64,000 nucleotides of DNA, from NCBI GenBank assembly GCA_910588405.1, contig CAJUPT010000008.1, positions 22,046 to 86,045 of the forward strand. Reading direction: 5' to 3'. The DNA is from an uncultured Lachnospiraceae bacterium. Lineage in GTDB: Bacteria; Bacillota; Clostridia; Lachnospirales; Lachnospiraceae. Below, piece after piece: positions 1-8,842 of this stretch. The translations under genes were made by a program, and so were the position numbers. A model generated the notes under the pieces. It had not been told where the DNA came from and searched no databases. It was given only the letters and a program-made list of their open reading frames with translations. How positions within the stretch are numbered: position 1 is the first letter of the stretch; each line of letters begins with the position of its first letter.

Positions 1-620
1 CCGATGGTCTGCACCGCTTTCACCGTTTTCAATGTAAAATCCGGCAGCCATCTCATATGCTTCTGAAACGCTTCCTTATGTGCATACTGCATACGGATGG
101 ATTCCTCAAAGGGATGAATCACCAGCACCGTTTTACCCTCCCAGCTCATCGTCCAGGGCGCTTCGGCAAAAAAAGGCTCCAATCCCGACAGATAGCACCG
201 TTTCGCACAGGGAACATGGCGGCGAAGCACATAGTTTTCCATGGGCAGCGTCCCCCAGACAGCCAGCAGATCCACCTGCTTACAGCTTTCCTCCATCAGA
301 TCGCCAAAGGCCATCACTTGGCCTTGCTCTCTCGGGAAAAAACCGGCATTGATACACATGGAATCCATGTTGGCCTCGGGCACCGTCTTGCGCAGCCCCA
401 TCCGTACCTCCCGTGTTTTCAGAAAGGTGCGCATCTCCCCGCTGCCAAACCGCCCCGCCATAAAGGGTTTTCCGGAACAAACCATTTCCTTCAGCCACAG
501 GTTGGCATGAGAATCATCCAGACAGAGCCGGTTATCATAGTGAATTTCCCGTTTTATTTTTAATACGTGCCGGACACCCTCAGCGAAGAAATATCCGCCA
601 TACTGCAGCTGGTCAAACAT
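1..620 (-). CDS. GT-D-like glycosyltransferase, 3' end outside window
   Basis: The reading frame is open from an ATG at 618-620 to the window edge, so the C-terminus is missing; about 206 residues are visible. AAGGAG sits 6 nt before the ATG. The N-terminal part contains RFGSGEM (about residue 57), which resembles the R-F/Y-G-x-G-E motif of GT-D fold (DUF1792) glycosyltransferases, followed by the alternating hydrophobic stretches LLAVWGTLP and KTVLVIHP. This suggests a sugar transferase that would act on the lipid-linked glycan made by the upstream genes. It has its own promoter-like site just upstream (658-686). The family call rests on one motif and the context, so an unrelated polysaccharide-locus protein is possible. 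Confidence 0.6.
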   Translation of the reverse strand, partial: MFDQLQYGGYFFAEGVRHVLKIKREIHYDNRLCLDDSHANLWLKEMVCSGKPFMAGRFGSGEMRTFLKTREVRMGLRKTVPEANMDSMCINAGFFPREQGQVMAFGDLMEESCKQVDLLAVWGTLPMENYVLRRHVPCAKRCYLSGLEPFFAEAPWTMSWEGKTVLVIHPFEESIRMQYAHKEAFQKHMRWLPDFTLKTVKAVQTI

Positions 621-657
621 ACTAACTCCTTATAAAACCAGTCAAATGTACTGCTAA

Positions 658-686
658 ATTATATTTTACCAGATTCCCCATAATAA
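658..686 (-). promoter_or_regulatory. putative sigma70 promoter for the gene at 1-620
   Basis: On the minus strand there is a perfect TATAAT (658-663), a 17-nt spacer and a weak -35 TTATTA (681-686). The -10 lies 38 nt before the start codon of the next gene. The preceding gene ends at 806, leaving a 185-nt spacer with no other gene and no convincing terminator. Confidence 0.45.
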
Positions 687-805
687 CAATACACTGCCTG
701 TGAGCCTCTAATAGACGTCCACAGGCTGAAAAAAAACATAATACGGCATTATATCGCCGCACTGTAAATCTCTCTGCCCCAGAGCAGATACCGCACAGCC
801 GATCC

Positions 806-1915
806 TTACCTGGCGAAGATCCTCGCAATATTTTTCACCGTCCCCGGCAGCCGCTTCAGCTTGGCCGCCTTTTCCTCCTTGCCGGAATACCAGAAGGCTT
901 TGGCGCCTCCCTCGATTCCCCGCCAGGCTTTCACCACCGGATGCCCCTCGCTTAAAATCCGGCAGAAACGTCTTGTGTAGGTGACGTCTGCGATCACATG
1001 CTTTGGATGGCGAAGTGGGAACTGATACTCATAGGTTTTCTTATAATATACCTGCCGGATTCCCTTTGGCAGCACCTCCATGGAGCCTGCCCCGTGGGTG
1101 CCGTCCGCCCCCACGCCGATATTGCTGGTCAGGTTTTTAGAGGGTACGATATCCAGCATATGGTTGGTGGTCTTCGTATTCCAGATAATTGTCTCAAAAT
1201 AAGCCTTGCCTGTACTCTTATGCCACCTGCAGGTTTTTACCTTTTCATCAAAAGCCTCCACCTGCAGCTTTAGCTGTTCCATGACATGGGCATCCTCTAT
1301 AAAGGAATACTCCGTATCAAACAGATCGATGCACCGCTTCCAGGTGGCCCAGCCCCAGATGGCCGACCGGGGCGAAAAGAAATAGTCGGCCCGCTCATCC
1401 TGATACACATCCAAATGATTCATCCCGGCAATGGTGAAAATCCGGTTGTCATGCTCATACCGGTCCAGCAGCTCCTTAGCGAAAGGAAAAAAGCTCTGGG
1501 AAGCTACGATGTCATCCTCCAAGATCATGCCCTTATCCACATGGGAGAACATCCAGATAATGGCATTATACATGGACGGGTCGCAACCCACGTTTGTTTC
1601 CTGATAATTTCGGTATACCTGACAGTCCCAGTCAATACTGCTCTCTGCAATCTCACGGCAGATACGGATATTCTCCCGATCCCCCGGATGCCCTTTTCTG
1701 GGTCCGTCCTGATAGAGAAACAATTTGCTGGGCCTGGCCTTTTTCACCTGTTCAAATACCTTGGCAAAGGTATCGGGACGGACAAAAAATACACACAGCA
1801 CTGCCAGGTCGATCTTCCATGGCTTCAATGCCGCTTTCCCCAAAACTCGCTCCTGGCCTGCTTGTCCTGCCTGTACGGCCTCTGTCTGATCCATTGTTTT
1901 TTCCGTCTGATTCAT
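806..1915 (-). CDS. GT-A fold glycosyltransferase
   Basis: A protein of about 369 residues. After a variable N-terminal 35 residues it reads DLAVLCVFFVRPDTFAKVFE, the opening strand of a GT-A nucleotide-sugar binding domain. KGMILEDDIVASQSFF follows, in which EDD is the metal-binding DxD-type motif. A tryptophan-rich acceptor region (SAIWGWATWKR) resembles bacterial GT2-like/HlpA-like transferases. Two adjacent ATGs (1916-1918 and 1913-1915) follow GAGG; the second has the better 5-nt spacing. It probably adds one residue of the locus I repeat unit in the cytoplasm. Donor and linkage cannot be read from the sequence. Confidence 0.75.
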   Translation of the reverse strand: MNQTEKTMDQTEAVQAGQAGQERVLGKAALKPWKIDLAVLCVFFVRPDTFAKVFEQVKKARPSKLFLYQDGPRKGHPGDRENIRICREIAESSIDWDCQVYRNYQETNVGCDPSMYNAIIWMFSHVDKGMILEDDIVASQSFFPFAKELLDRYEHDNRIFTIAGMNHLDVYQDERADYFFSPRSAIWGWATWKRCIDLFDTEYSFIEDAHVMEQLKLQVEAFDEKVKTCRWHKSTGKAYFETIIWNTKTTNHMLDIVPSKNLTSNIGVGADGTHGAGSMEVLPKGIRQVYYKKTYEYQFPLRHPKHVIADVTYTRRFCRILSEGHPVVKAWRGIEGGAKAFWYSGKEEKAAKLKRLPGTVKNIARIFAR

Positions 1916-2020
1916 CATATCCTCTTTCCAAACGCAGCTCACTGCGCCATCAAGGCAGACTTAACGTTTATTCTCAAATTCTCATTAATCTCAGCAAAAA
2001 CAGCATATTTTTATAAAAAT

Positions 2021-3304
2021 TCATTGATCCGCAAGCTCTCTATAGATCTCCAGCACCTGTCGCGCATTTTTCTCCCTGTCATGGGTTTTCATCGCTTTCT
2101 CTCTGGCCCGGCTCCCCAGCCTTTCTGCCAGTTCTTTTTCTCCGAATATACGGCAAACGTCATAGGCCAGCATATAAGGGGCATTCACCGGATAAATCAG
2201 CCCCTCATTATCATGGGTCAGCATAGTTTTTACCCCGCCCATATCGGCGCAGACCACCGGCATCCCCAAAGCCATGGCCTCCCCCACCGAATTCGGAGAA
2301 TTTTCGATGGAAGACGGGCAGACAAATACATGGGACTCCCGGTAACGCCGGCACATCTGCATTTCCTCCAGAAATCCGGTAAAGGTAACGGACTGCCGCA
2401 GCTCATACCGGTCCAGCAGCTTGCAGATATACCGCCCGTAAGCAGACTGTCGCAGCCTGTCCTTTATGCTCTGGTCCCGGGAAATATCTTCCCCGGCCAC
2501 ATACAAATGTGCCTTCGGATACTGCTTTCGAATCAGCGGCATAGCTTCCAGCATATAGTGAAGCCCCTTAATCGGATAGCTGCCCTGGCTTAAAAAGATA
2601 CTGTATTTTTCACACGCCTCAAAAGACCAGCGGTTTTCTTCCCGGTAAAAAGAGCCGCGCAGAGTCTCATGATTCACATGGTAAGCTGCTTTCGGATTGA
2701 TCTGACTGGTACAGGCTTTGTCCCAGTCCGTCCGCCCCAGAATATGGCCGCAGGACCGGAGCGCTTTTTTCTCCAAAGTCCCCCGCTTCACAAAGCCCTG
2801 CCGCTGCTTTTCCAGATTCGTCCCTCTGAGTAAATCCCTAAAGGTATACTGCCGCCGCACTTTAAAGGGCAGGTCCGCCATAAAATGAAGGGCATAGACA
2901 GAGGCCAGTCCCTGGATATGAATCATAGTCCGCTCCGGCCTGCCAAAAGCTTTCACCGCCGCCAGGGCATGAGGATATTCCGTGCCGAACACATGCAGCA
3001 GATCCGGCCTGATCTCCTTGATCAGCTGTCTGAACCGCTGCTCCTGCGCCGAATCGTAGATATCCAGCTTTTTCAGATCGCTGGGAAAACCATAATAATC
3101 CATTCCTTTCGTTTTCCCTCTCACAGGCTCCGAAGCGCCGTACATGGGAAAACAGACCGTCAGGGCCACCTGCCCGCTGCGGCAGAGATCCTCTGACAGC
3201 CCTTCCAGCCAGCCCCCGATAGGCGTGCCTGCCTGGTTCATCGCCTTAGCGATCTGAGGCAGCATCACGTTACATACCCACAAAACCTTTATCTGATCAG
3301 ACAT
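2021..3304 (-). CDS. glycosyltransferase family 4
   Basis: 427 residues with the two-Rossmann GT-B layout. The N-terminal half begins KVLWVCNVMLPQIA. The C-terminal half carries SQGSYPIKGLHYMLEAMP, LYVAGEDIS and the family motif SSIENSPNSVGEAMALGMPVV, whose E..NSVGEA stretch contains the EX7E-type donor-binding glutamates. GAGGG lies 7 nt before the ATG. It ends 78 nt before the next GT gene in the same direction, so they are probably cotranscribed. A cytoplasmic retaining glycosyltransferase for the locus I glycan; donor unknown. Confidence 0.88.
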   Translation of the reverse strand: MSDQIKVLWVCNVMLPQIAKAMNQAGTPIGGWLEGLSEDLCRSGQVALTVCFPMYGASEPVRGKTKGMDYYGFPSDLKKLDIYDSAQEQRFRQLIKEIRPDLLHVFGTEYPHALAAVKAFGRPERTMIHIQGLASVYALHFMADLPFKVRRQYTFRDLLRGTNLEKQRQGFVKRGTLEKKALRSCGHILGRTDWDKACTSQINPKAAYHVNHETLRGSFYREENRWSFEACEKYSIFLSQGSYPIKGLHYMLEAMPLIRKQYPKAHLYVAGEDISRDQSIKDRLRQSAYGRYICKLLDRYELRQSVTFTGFLEEMQMCRRYRESHVFVCPSSIENSPNSVGEAMALGMPVVCADMGGVKTMLTHDNEGLIYPVNAPYMLAYDVCRIFGEKELAERLGSRAREKAMKTHDREKNARQVLEIYRELADQ

Positions 3305-3316
3305 ATGCGTACCCTC

Positions 3317-3895
3317 TTACTTGATTTTCACCGCCGGATTTCCCGCCCAGACCTCTCCGGCCGGAACATCCTTCGTCACCACGCTCCCTGCGCCGATCAC
3401 AGCTCCCTCACCGATAGTAACACCCTTTAAAACAATTGAATGGGCGCCGATAAAAGCCCTGTCACGGATGACCACAGCTCCCTTTCTGGCCGCTTTCCGG
3501 TCGTCCAGCTCTCTGCACCCCTCCGACAACCGGTGAAAATCCGTGTCATAAATCTTCACATTTCCCCCAATCACCACGTCATCTCCCAGCGTTATGCTGT
3601 TATGACAGACAATCGCGCTGTTGGAAATCCCCACCCGATTTCCTATGGTCAGCACCGCTCCCGGCACAATGGAAAAAATGGTGCGACAGTCGCCGCCGAT
3701 GGGATTTGACGAGGCTGACGAATTGATGGTCACGCCCTCGCCCAGCACAATTTTTCCATGGCCATATATTTTCAACCGCCCGTGAATCACCGGCATCTGC
3801 CGACAGGAAACATGGCGGTATTTCAGTGTGATTCGATTGCACAGCCCGTCCCGGACATCCGGAATCAATGTAATCAGTTTTTTAATCAAATTCAT
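3317..3895 (-). CDS. left-handed beta-helix (hexapeptide) acyltransferase
   Basis: 192 residues. The body is a run of hexapeptide repeats (for example ITLGDDVVIGGNVKIYDTD), and the C-terminus has the typical block IGAHSIVLKGVTIGEGAVIGAGSVVTKDVP followed by WAGNPAVKIK, as in maltose/galactoside O-acetyltransferase-like enzymes. The DTDFH segment supplies the conserved histidine region. It probably acetylates a sugar or lipid-linked intermediate using acetyl-CoA. AAAGGTGA precedes the ATG, and it lies 12 nt upstream of the GT4 gene, so it is in an operon with it. Confidence 0.85.
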   Translation of the reverse strand: MNLIKKLITLIPDVRDGLCNRITLKYRHVSCRQMPVIHGRLKIYGHGKIVLGEGVTINSSASSNPIGGDCRTIFSIVPGAVLTIGNRVGISNSAIVCHNSITLGDDVVIGGNVKIYDTDFHRLSEGCRELDDRKAARKGAVVIRDRAFIGAHSIVLKGVTIGEGAVIGAGSVVTKDVPAGEVWAGNPAVKIK

Positions 3896-3996
3896 ATGTC
3901 ACCTTTCATGATACCCGTAAACAAAATGGTCTGCCCGCATATGCTCATTCTCTCCAAAAAATATGGCTCATCAATCGATCAGTCAGTATGCTCCAT

Positions 3997-4908
3997 CTAT
4001 TCCGCAAACAGCTCCCTGATTTTCTCTCCGATCTCCTCGCTGATCTGTCCGCCGCACTCCCATTCAAAGGCATCATCACGCTCCGTCAGAATCCTCTGCT
4101 TCATCTGCCCGGTATGGCAGATGCAGCTCATCCGCCCCAGATACCGCGCCCACATGGAAAAGGAGGAACCGGAAGCAATCAGAAGCGGAACCTGTGACAG
4201 CGCCATAATGTCGGCGATACTGGTTCCAAAGGTAAGTCGCTGGATACGAGGCAATGACAAAACAGGCTTTAATTCCTCTTCCGTACCGTCAGAAAAAATC
4301 CAGACCCGAACCTCTCTTCCGGCCGCCTGCCTGACCTGAGAAATCATATCCGCATACCACTGAACAGGCAGCGCACTGTCATGTCGCCCTGCCTGTGCCT
4401 CCGCCTCCGATACCCGGGCAAAATCCCCCAGACGGATATGGACACCGATGGAATCCCGGAAATCAAAGGCCAGGGCGTCCCTGTTACCCGGCTTCAGGTT
4501 TTGCTTTAGGTTTTCAAACACGTATCCGCTGTCATAGAGGATCTCATCAAAACAGCCTTCAAGCCCTTCAAATTCGATGATCCTGCCATCCGGCTTATTT
4601 GCAAGCCCTTTTTTGGCCTCTGCCTCCGGCAGCCGCTTTTTCGTGGACAACAGCCACAGCTTTTTCACGCCGCCCACGGCGTGGCAGCGGTTGTCAAACA
4701 AATTGTTGTAAAACCGTTTGTCCATCTCCCTGCGCAAAATCGGCCCCAGCTTCACGCTGGGCCATGTAGGCCAGATCATCTGACAGCCATGATCCCTGGC
4801 ATATACTAACGCCCTGGCATAGGTAAACAGAAGGTTTCCAAGCCCCGCCCCGCCAAGCCTTATAAAGCCCAAATCCTTTTCTGACAATTTCGGATATACG
4901 TAATTCAT
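3997..4908 (-). CDS. alpha-1,2-fucosyltransferase-like (GT11) protein
   Basis: About 303 residues from the ATG at 4906-4908, which has GAGGTG just upstream; a longer in-frame start at 4947 lacks such a site. FIRLGGAGLGNLLFTYARAL near the N-terminus and IGVHIRLGDFARVSE mid-protein match GT11 enzymes, where the HxRxGD motif binds GDP-fucose. IWIFSDGTEEE-like and SGSSFSMWARYLGR stretches agree with the family C-terminal half. It probably attaches fucose or a related GDP-sugar to the locus I repeat. No GDP-fucose synthesis genes are in the window, so the donor would come from elsewhere. Confidence 0.75.
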   Translation of the reverse strand: MNYVYPKLSEKDLGFIRLGGAGLGNLLFTYARALVYARDHGCQMIWPTWPSVKLGPILRREMDKRFYNNLFDNRCHAVGGVKKLWLLSTKKRLPEAEAKKGLANKPDGRIIEFEGLEGCFDEILYDSGYVFENLKQNLKPGNRDALAFDFRDSIGVHIRLGDFARVSEAEAQAGRHDSALPVQWYADMISQVRQAAGREVRVWIFSDGTEEELKPVLSLPRIQRLTFGTSIADIMALSQVPLLIASGSSFSMWARYLGRMSCICHTGQMKQRILTERDDAFEWECGGQISEEIGEKIRELFAE

Positions 4909-4937
4909 AGACACCTCATTTCTTCTTGAGGCAGCTG

Positions 4938-6071
4938 TTATGGCCACAATGCCTCTTCCCGCAAAATCGCCAGCTTCTCAAAAAATGTCCCATAATACCA
5001 GTCTCCCCCGCCCATCAAAACAGGCACCACAAGGAAGAACAATAAAATCCCTAAAAGAATCACATAATACAAAGTTTTCAGCCTCCTGCTCTCCTCGCAG
5101 TCGATGGCCGCCGGCACAATCAGCGCATACATGCAGATAAAATACATATTCAGCCTGCTCCACATGGGCAGCCAGAAATAGATGCTGTACAGTGAAAAAA
5201 TCAGGATGGAAAAATTAATATATACGATATTCCCCTTATTTTTCTCCACCATCTTCTTCCGGTAATAAATGCAGAGCAGTAGATAAAGACCGCATAAAAT
5301 TACCTGGGTGGGAGAAAAATCCACGTTAAAGGTGGCGGCGTCATTGGCCACATGGGGGTAAAACCGCCCGATCAGCTGGTTGGCAATGATATCGCGGCCC
5401 CGCTCCGACAGGCTGGCCGCCGCCGACAGCAGGTAAAACAGCCAGTAAACCACAGGCTTATAGGAAAACTGCATCAGAAACATCACCGGCGCCATCATCA
5501 GCGCCGTCTTGTGAAAAAAGCTGCCCGCAAGGACCAGCAAAAGGCTTTTCACCATTTTTCTGTCCGCCGCATAGCCCAGCGCCAGGAACACAAAGGATGC
5601 CGCCATGCCCTGGCGGATCAGGTTGAAGGAGTTATAATACAGGGTAGTGAAAAAAATGTACAGGCCGAAAGGGGCAAACCGGGAATATTTCCGAAGCGCT
5701 GCCACCCCCAGCCAGCAGATCACCAGATTGGCGGCAAAAATCACCGCCTGGGACTCCTTGGTAAACAGGGAGATGATCCGGTTCATCCATACATAGCCCC
5801 GCTCCGTGCCCGCATAGGTCTCCACATACCAGTCCGCCGCGATATTGTCGAAAATCTCACAGTAACCGGCAAAATCCGTGCCCACCATATAGCGCAGACC
5901 GCCGAACAGCACCAGAGTGATAAATATCAGCGCCCAGAATACATTGGTAAGTGGCAGCGTATAGGTTTTTTCCCCCCGCACAAACCAGCCGTTCCAGTTA
6001 TTTATTTTTCCGATCTCCACAAAACAGCCAAGCACCATCACGATGCCAAGCACTGCCAAATATATGGTCAT
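4938..6071 (-). CDS. EpsG-family polysaccharide polymerase
   Basis: 377 residues with about ten hydrophobic segments along the whole length. The hallmark is LFGGLRYMVGTDFAGYCEIFD (from about residue 57), typical of EpsG/Wzy-like polymerases (PF14897), followed by SFNLIRQGMAASFVFLALGY. Such proteins join repeat units on the outer face of the membrane. GAGGG precedes the ATG by 6 nt. It is notable that the same locus also carries a Wzm/Wzt ABC exporter, which usually serves glycans polymerised in the cytoplasm. Confidence 0.82.
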   Translation of the reverse strand: MTIYLAVLGIVMVLGCFVEIGKINNWNGWFVRGEKTYTLPLTNVFWALIFITLVLFGGLRYMVGTDFAGYCEIFDNIAADWYVETYAGTERGYVWMNRIISLFTKESQAVIFAANLVICWLGVAALRKYSRFAPFGLYIFFTTLYYNSFNLIRQGMAASFVFLALGYAADRKMVKSLLLVLAGSFFHKTALMMAPVMFLMQFSYKPVVYWLFYLLSAAASLSERGRDIIANQLIGRFYPHVANDAATFNVDFSPTQVILCGLYLLLCIYYRKKMVEKNKGNIVYINFSILIFSLYSIYFWLPMWSRLNMYFICMYALIVPAAIDCEESRRLKTLYYVILLGILLFFLVVPVLMGGGDWYYGTFFEKLAILREEALWP

Positions 6072-6080
6072 AAACAGCCC

Positions 6081-8771
6081 TCATGATCTGCCGCTGCCGC
6101 GAATCCTTTTTGCGATCAGCTTTCTAAACAGCCCCAGCTTCTTTGCGAACCGCCCTAACTGATGTGCCAGATGAACAGGCAGGTACGCAGGCGGCGTGGA
6201 CAGCAGTACAAAGGAAATCCGGTAGAACGGATTATAATTAGAACGTTTGCCGAACATTTTTTTTATTGTCAGCTTCTCATAGTCACTTTCCCCGGTTGCC
6301 TTCTCATCAAAGGTATAGGTCAGCTCCGGAAATGAGCGCAGCCTGATCCCTTTCCGGTAAGCCCGGATCGTAAATTCAAAATCCGACATATACTGAGGCA
6401 GCAAAATCGGATGCATCCCTCCGGTTTTCATCCAGTCTCCCACAGTCAGAAACAGGCTGCGGGTAGAGGCTGCATTGCTATCACTTCCGGGCGGCAGCAG
6501 AGAACCGGTACCGTCCCTAAAATCATGGCAGAAAACGCCATCCAGTTGCTCCTCGCCATCGGCGCCATAGCCGCTGCCCGCCACCATGGTTCCCGGATGC
6601 TCACGGAGCAGGCGGATACCTGTCTCGATGTAATTGTCCCCATATGTGACGTCGTCATTATTAATCAGCACTGGTGCCTCCGGATCTGCCACATGCTTTT
6701 TCAGCCACTCATAAGCCTTTTGCAGACCGCCCGCCCACCACAGATTTCCGTCTCCTTTAAGGATCACGGAGCGGGGAAATTCCTGCTTTACCATCTCGGC
6801 CGTGCCGTCGGTACAGCCGTCATCCACTAGGATCAAAAACAGGTTTTTATAGGTTTGGCGCTTTAAAGCCGCCAGATACTTTTTCGTGATCTCATAACGA
6901 TTGTGAACGGAAGTCACGATATAGACACGGGAGGTTTCCCTATCATCGGTTTTTCCGGACGCTTCCGGCTCAGCAGAGAAATCCCGCTTCCCATCCAGAT
7001 AATCATCAATCGCCCGGATATGTCCCTTGGCGATATCCTTCATCGTCTTTCCCTGTACAGTCGCCAGGCTATTCTGTCCCATAGCCTCCATCTTGTCCGG
7101 ATTGGCCAGCAAACGGTTTATGGCCATGGCCAGCCTGCGGGGGTTTTCAGCAGGAATCACATAGCCGTTCTTGCCCTGCCGGATCAGCTCCATACCGGCG
7201 ATGCACCGGTCGGTGGTAATCACCGGAAGGCCAGCCGCCATAGCCTCATTAACCACCAGCCCCCACACATCCTCTCTGGTAGGCAGGACAAAAAGCTCCG
7301 CCAGACGGTACATCTGGTTCAACTGCTCTTTTTCCATAAAATCCAGGATCATCACATTTTTCAAGTTATGCGCCTTTATATAATCCAGATATGCCTGCTT
7401 TTCACCGCCGCCGCCGATCATCAGCAGGTTGGCGTCCGTCTCCGCCTGCTCCCAGGCGCGCAACAGGATATCATAGCCCTTCCGCGGAATAAACTGACCC
7501 ACTGTTATCACCGTCGGCCGGTCCGGGATGCCAAGCCGTGCCCGCAGCGACGCTTTTTCTTCCTGGGTCAATGGCCTTTCCAGATAATCCTTTTCCGAAA
7601 GAGATGTAAAATGATGATAAAGAATCCGCTCCTTCGCGGCTCCGTAATGGCGGAAGTAATTTCCCGCAAAGGAACCGCTGGCAAAGCAGAGTGCCCCATG
7701 GGAGACAAACAGCCGCTTTACCGCTTTTTTCAATGGCTGGTCATTGATAAACGCCCCGTCACAGTTAATGGCATAAGGAATCCCTGCAGCCATACAGCGA
7801 AGCATCAGCAGATTGGCCTGCTTGCTGAAATAATCATAGACCAGCACCATATCGTAGCCTTTCAAATTTTTCAGGCATTGCCTATAAACCTGTTTATTCT
7901 CCGGCGTATTCAGCACCCTGAACGCATTGCTCTCCACAAACCAGCCTGCGTTCCTGTCCTGGTTCTGCACCACCTCGAAAAACAGATCAATCTTGTAATG
8001 CTTTGCCAGCTCCCGGAACACCGCTACCCGGTAGGGTGCCGGGAAGATGGACAAAATCAGCAGTCTTTTTTTTTTCGTTCCGTCATCGGCATGCTTCCTC
8101 CCCATCTTAGCCTGATCTTCTTCTATTTTTCCTTCGACATCAGATTCCGGATTCAAAAAAGCCCCCACATCTTTCGTCAGCGGCGCGTACCTGCTGATTT
8201 TCTCATCGGGCCAGTCCCACCATTTCGTCCCTGACAGCCGTCTGATGGTTTCCTCGTCAAACCGCTTTCTGATCAGCCTGGCCGGATTTCCGGCCCAAAT
8301 CTCATAAGGACCCACATCCTTTGTGACGACAGCACCCATGCCGATCACGGCTCCGTCGCCGATCGTGACCCCGGCGCGGATCATGGCATTGGTGGCAATC
8401 CATACGTCATTGCCAATCGTGGTCTGCTGAAAAATATCGTATTCGTGACGGGCAAAGTTTTTCTTTAGGATATTCTCCCACTTATGGAACACCGACGAAG
8501 TGGAAACCCAGTTAAGAGGATGCCCCGTGCCGCCGATGTTGCAGTTTCCCGCTATGGAACAGAAGTTTCCAATCGTGGTATTTGTAATAAAGGTGGTCCG
8601 TCCCACATAGGAATACCGCCCCAGCCTGCTTCTGTAAAACCTGGCTCCGGCACAGATGGCCGCCGTATCGTCCACCTCGCTGTCCGATAATAATGCCAGA
8701 ATCGATACCTTACTGAAAAACCGTCCTGGCAGCTTTATGATATTGTGTAATAATACAAGTAACCTGCGCAT
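6081..8771 (-). CDS. three-domain fusion: acyltransferase-GT4-GT2
   Basis: 896 residues in one uninterrupted frame. Residues about 25-195 are a hexapeptide acyltransferase (TTIGNDVWIATNAMI, VIGMGAVVTKDV, WAGNPARLI). Residues about 233-590 are a GT-B fold GT4 domain (LLILSIFPAPYRVAVF, VGQFIPRKGYDILLRAWE, EDVWGLVVNEAMAAGLPV). Residues about 612-896 are a GT2 domain (VYIVTSVHNRYEITKKYL, LVDDGCTDGT, VLINNDDVTYGDNY with the metal-binding NDD). AGAGGA precedes the ATG. These activities are normally separate genes; fusion suggests consecutive steps on one repeat unit. The linkers (about 195-232 and 590-612) are charged and poorly conserved in appearance. I see no internal stop or restart. Confidence 0.88.
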   Translation of the reverse strand: MRRLLVLLHNIIKLPGRFFSKVSILALLSDSEVDDTAAICAGARFYRSRLGRYSYVGRTTFITNTTIGNFCSIAGNCNIGGTGHPLNWVSTSSVFHKWENILKKNFARHEYDIFQQTTIGNDVWIATNAMIRAGVTIGDGAVIGMGAVVTKDVGPYEIWAGNPARLIRKRFDEETIRRLSGTKWWDWPDEKISRYAPLTKDVGAFLNPESDVEGKIEEDQAKMGRKHADDGTKKKRLLILSIFPAPYRVAVFRELAKHYKIDLFFEVVQNQDRNAGWFVESNAFRVLNTPENKQVYRQCLKNLKGYDMVLVYDYFSKQANLLMLRCMAAGIPYAINCDGAFINDQPLKKAVKRLFVSHGALCFASGSFAGNYFRHYGAAKERILYHHFTSLSEKDYLERPLTQEEKASLRARLGIPDRPTVITVGQFIPRKGYDILLRAWEQAETDANLLMIGGGGEKQAYLDYIKAHNLKNVMILDFMEKEQLNQMYRLAELFVLPTREDVWGLVVNEAMAAGLPVITTDRCIAGMELIRQGKNGYVIPAENPRRLAMAINRLLANPDKMEAMGQNSLATVQGKTMKDIAKGHIRAIDDYLDGKRDFSAEPEASGKTDDRETSRVYIVTSVHNRYEITKKYLAALKRQTYKNLFLILVDDGCTDGTAEMVKQEFPRSVILKGDGNLWWAGGLQKAYEWLKKHVADPEAPVLINNDDVTYGDNYIETGIRLLREHPGTMVAGSGYGADGEEQLDGVFCHDFRDGTGSLLPPGSDSNAASTRSLFLTVGDWMKTGGMHPILLPQYMSDFEFTIRAYRKGIRLRSFPELTYTFDEKATGESDYEKLTIKKMFGKRSNYNPFYRISFVLLSTPPAYLPVHLAHQLGRFAKKLGLFRKLIAKRIRGSGRS

Positions 8772-8842
8772 AGCTTCCTCTCTTACACGTTCGCGTCCGT
8801 TCCTGTTGAAAATTTACTTCCAGTCACTTTGCCGCCCTGCCG

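Noticed and set aside
57..563. Plus-strand open frame of 168 codons at the left edge
   Set aside because: Antisense to the minus-strand GT-D-like frame, which is open over the whole interval, has a ribosome site and agrees with the neighbours.
698..740. Stem GCCTGTG/CACAGGC next to a run of A
   Set aside because: For the minus-strand operon the T run precedes the stem instead of following it, so it is not a valid terminator for these genes.
1286..2593. Long plus-strand open frame (about 435 codons)
   Set aside because: Antisense to two convincing glycosyltransferase genes; its translation is rich in H, P, I and Q as expected for the complement of GC-rich coding DNA, and it has no ribosome site.
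6903..8234. 443-codon plus-strand frame
   Set aside because: Shadow of the acyltransferase-GT4-GT2 gene; no ribosome site and composition typical of a complement.
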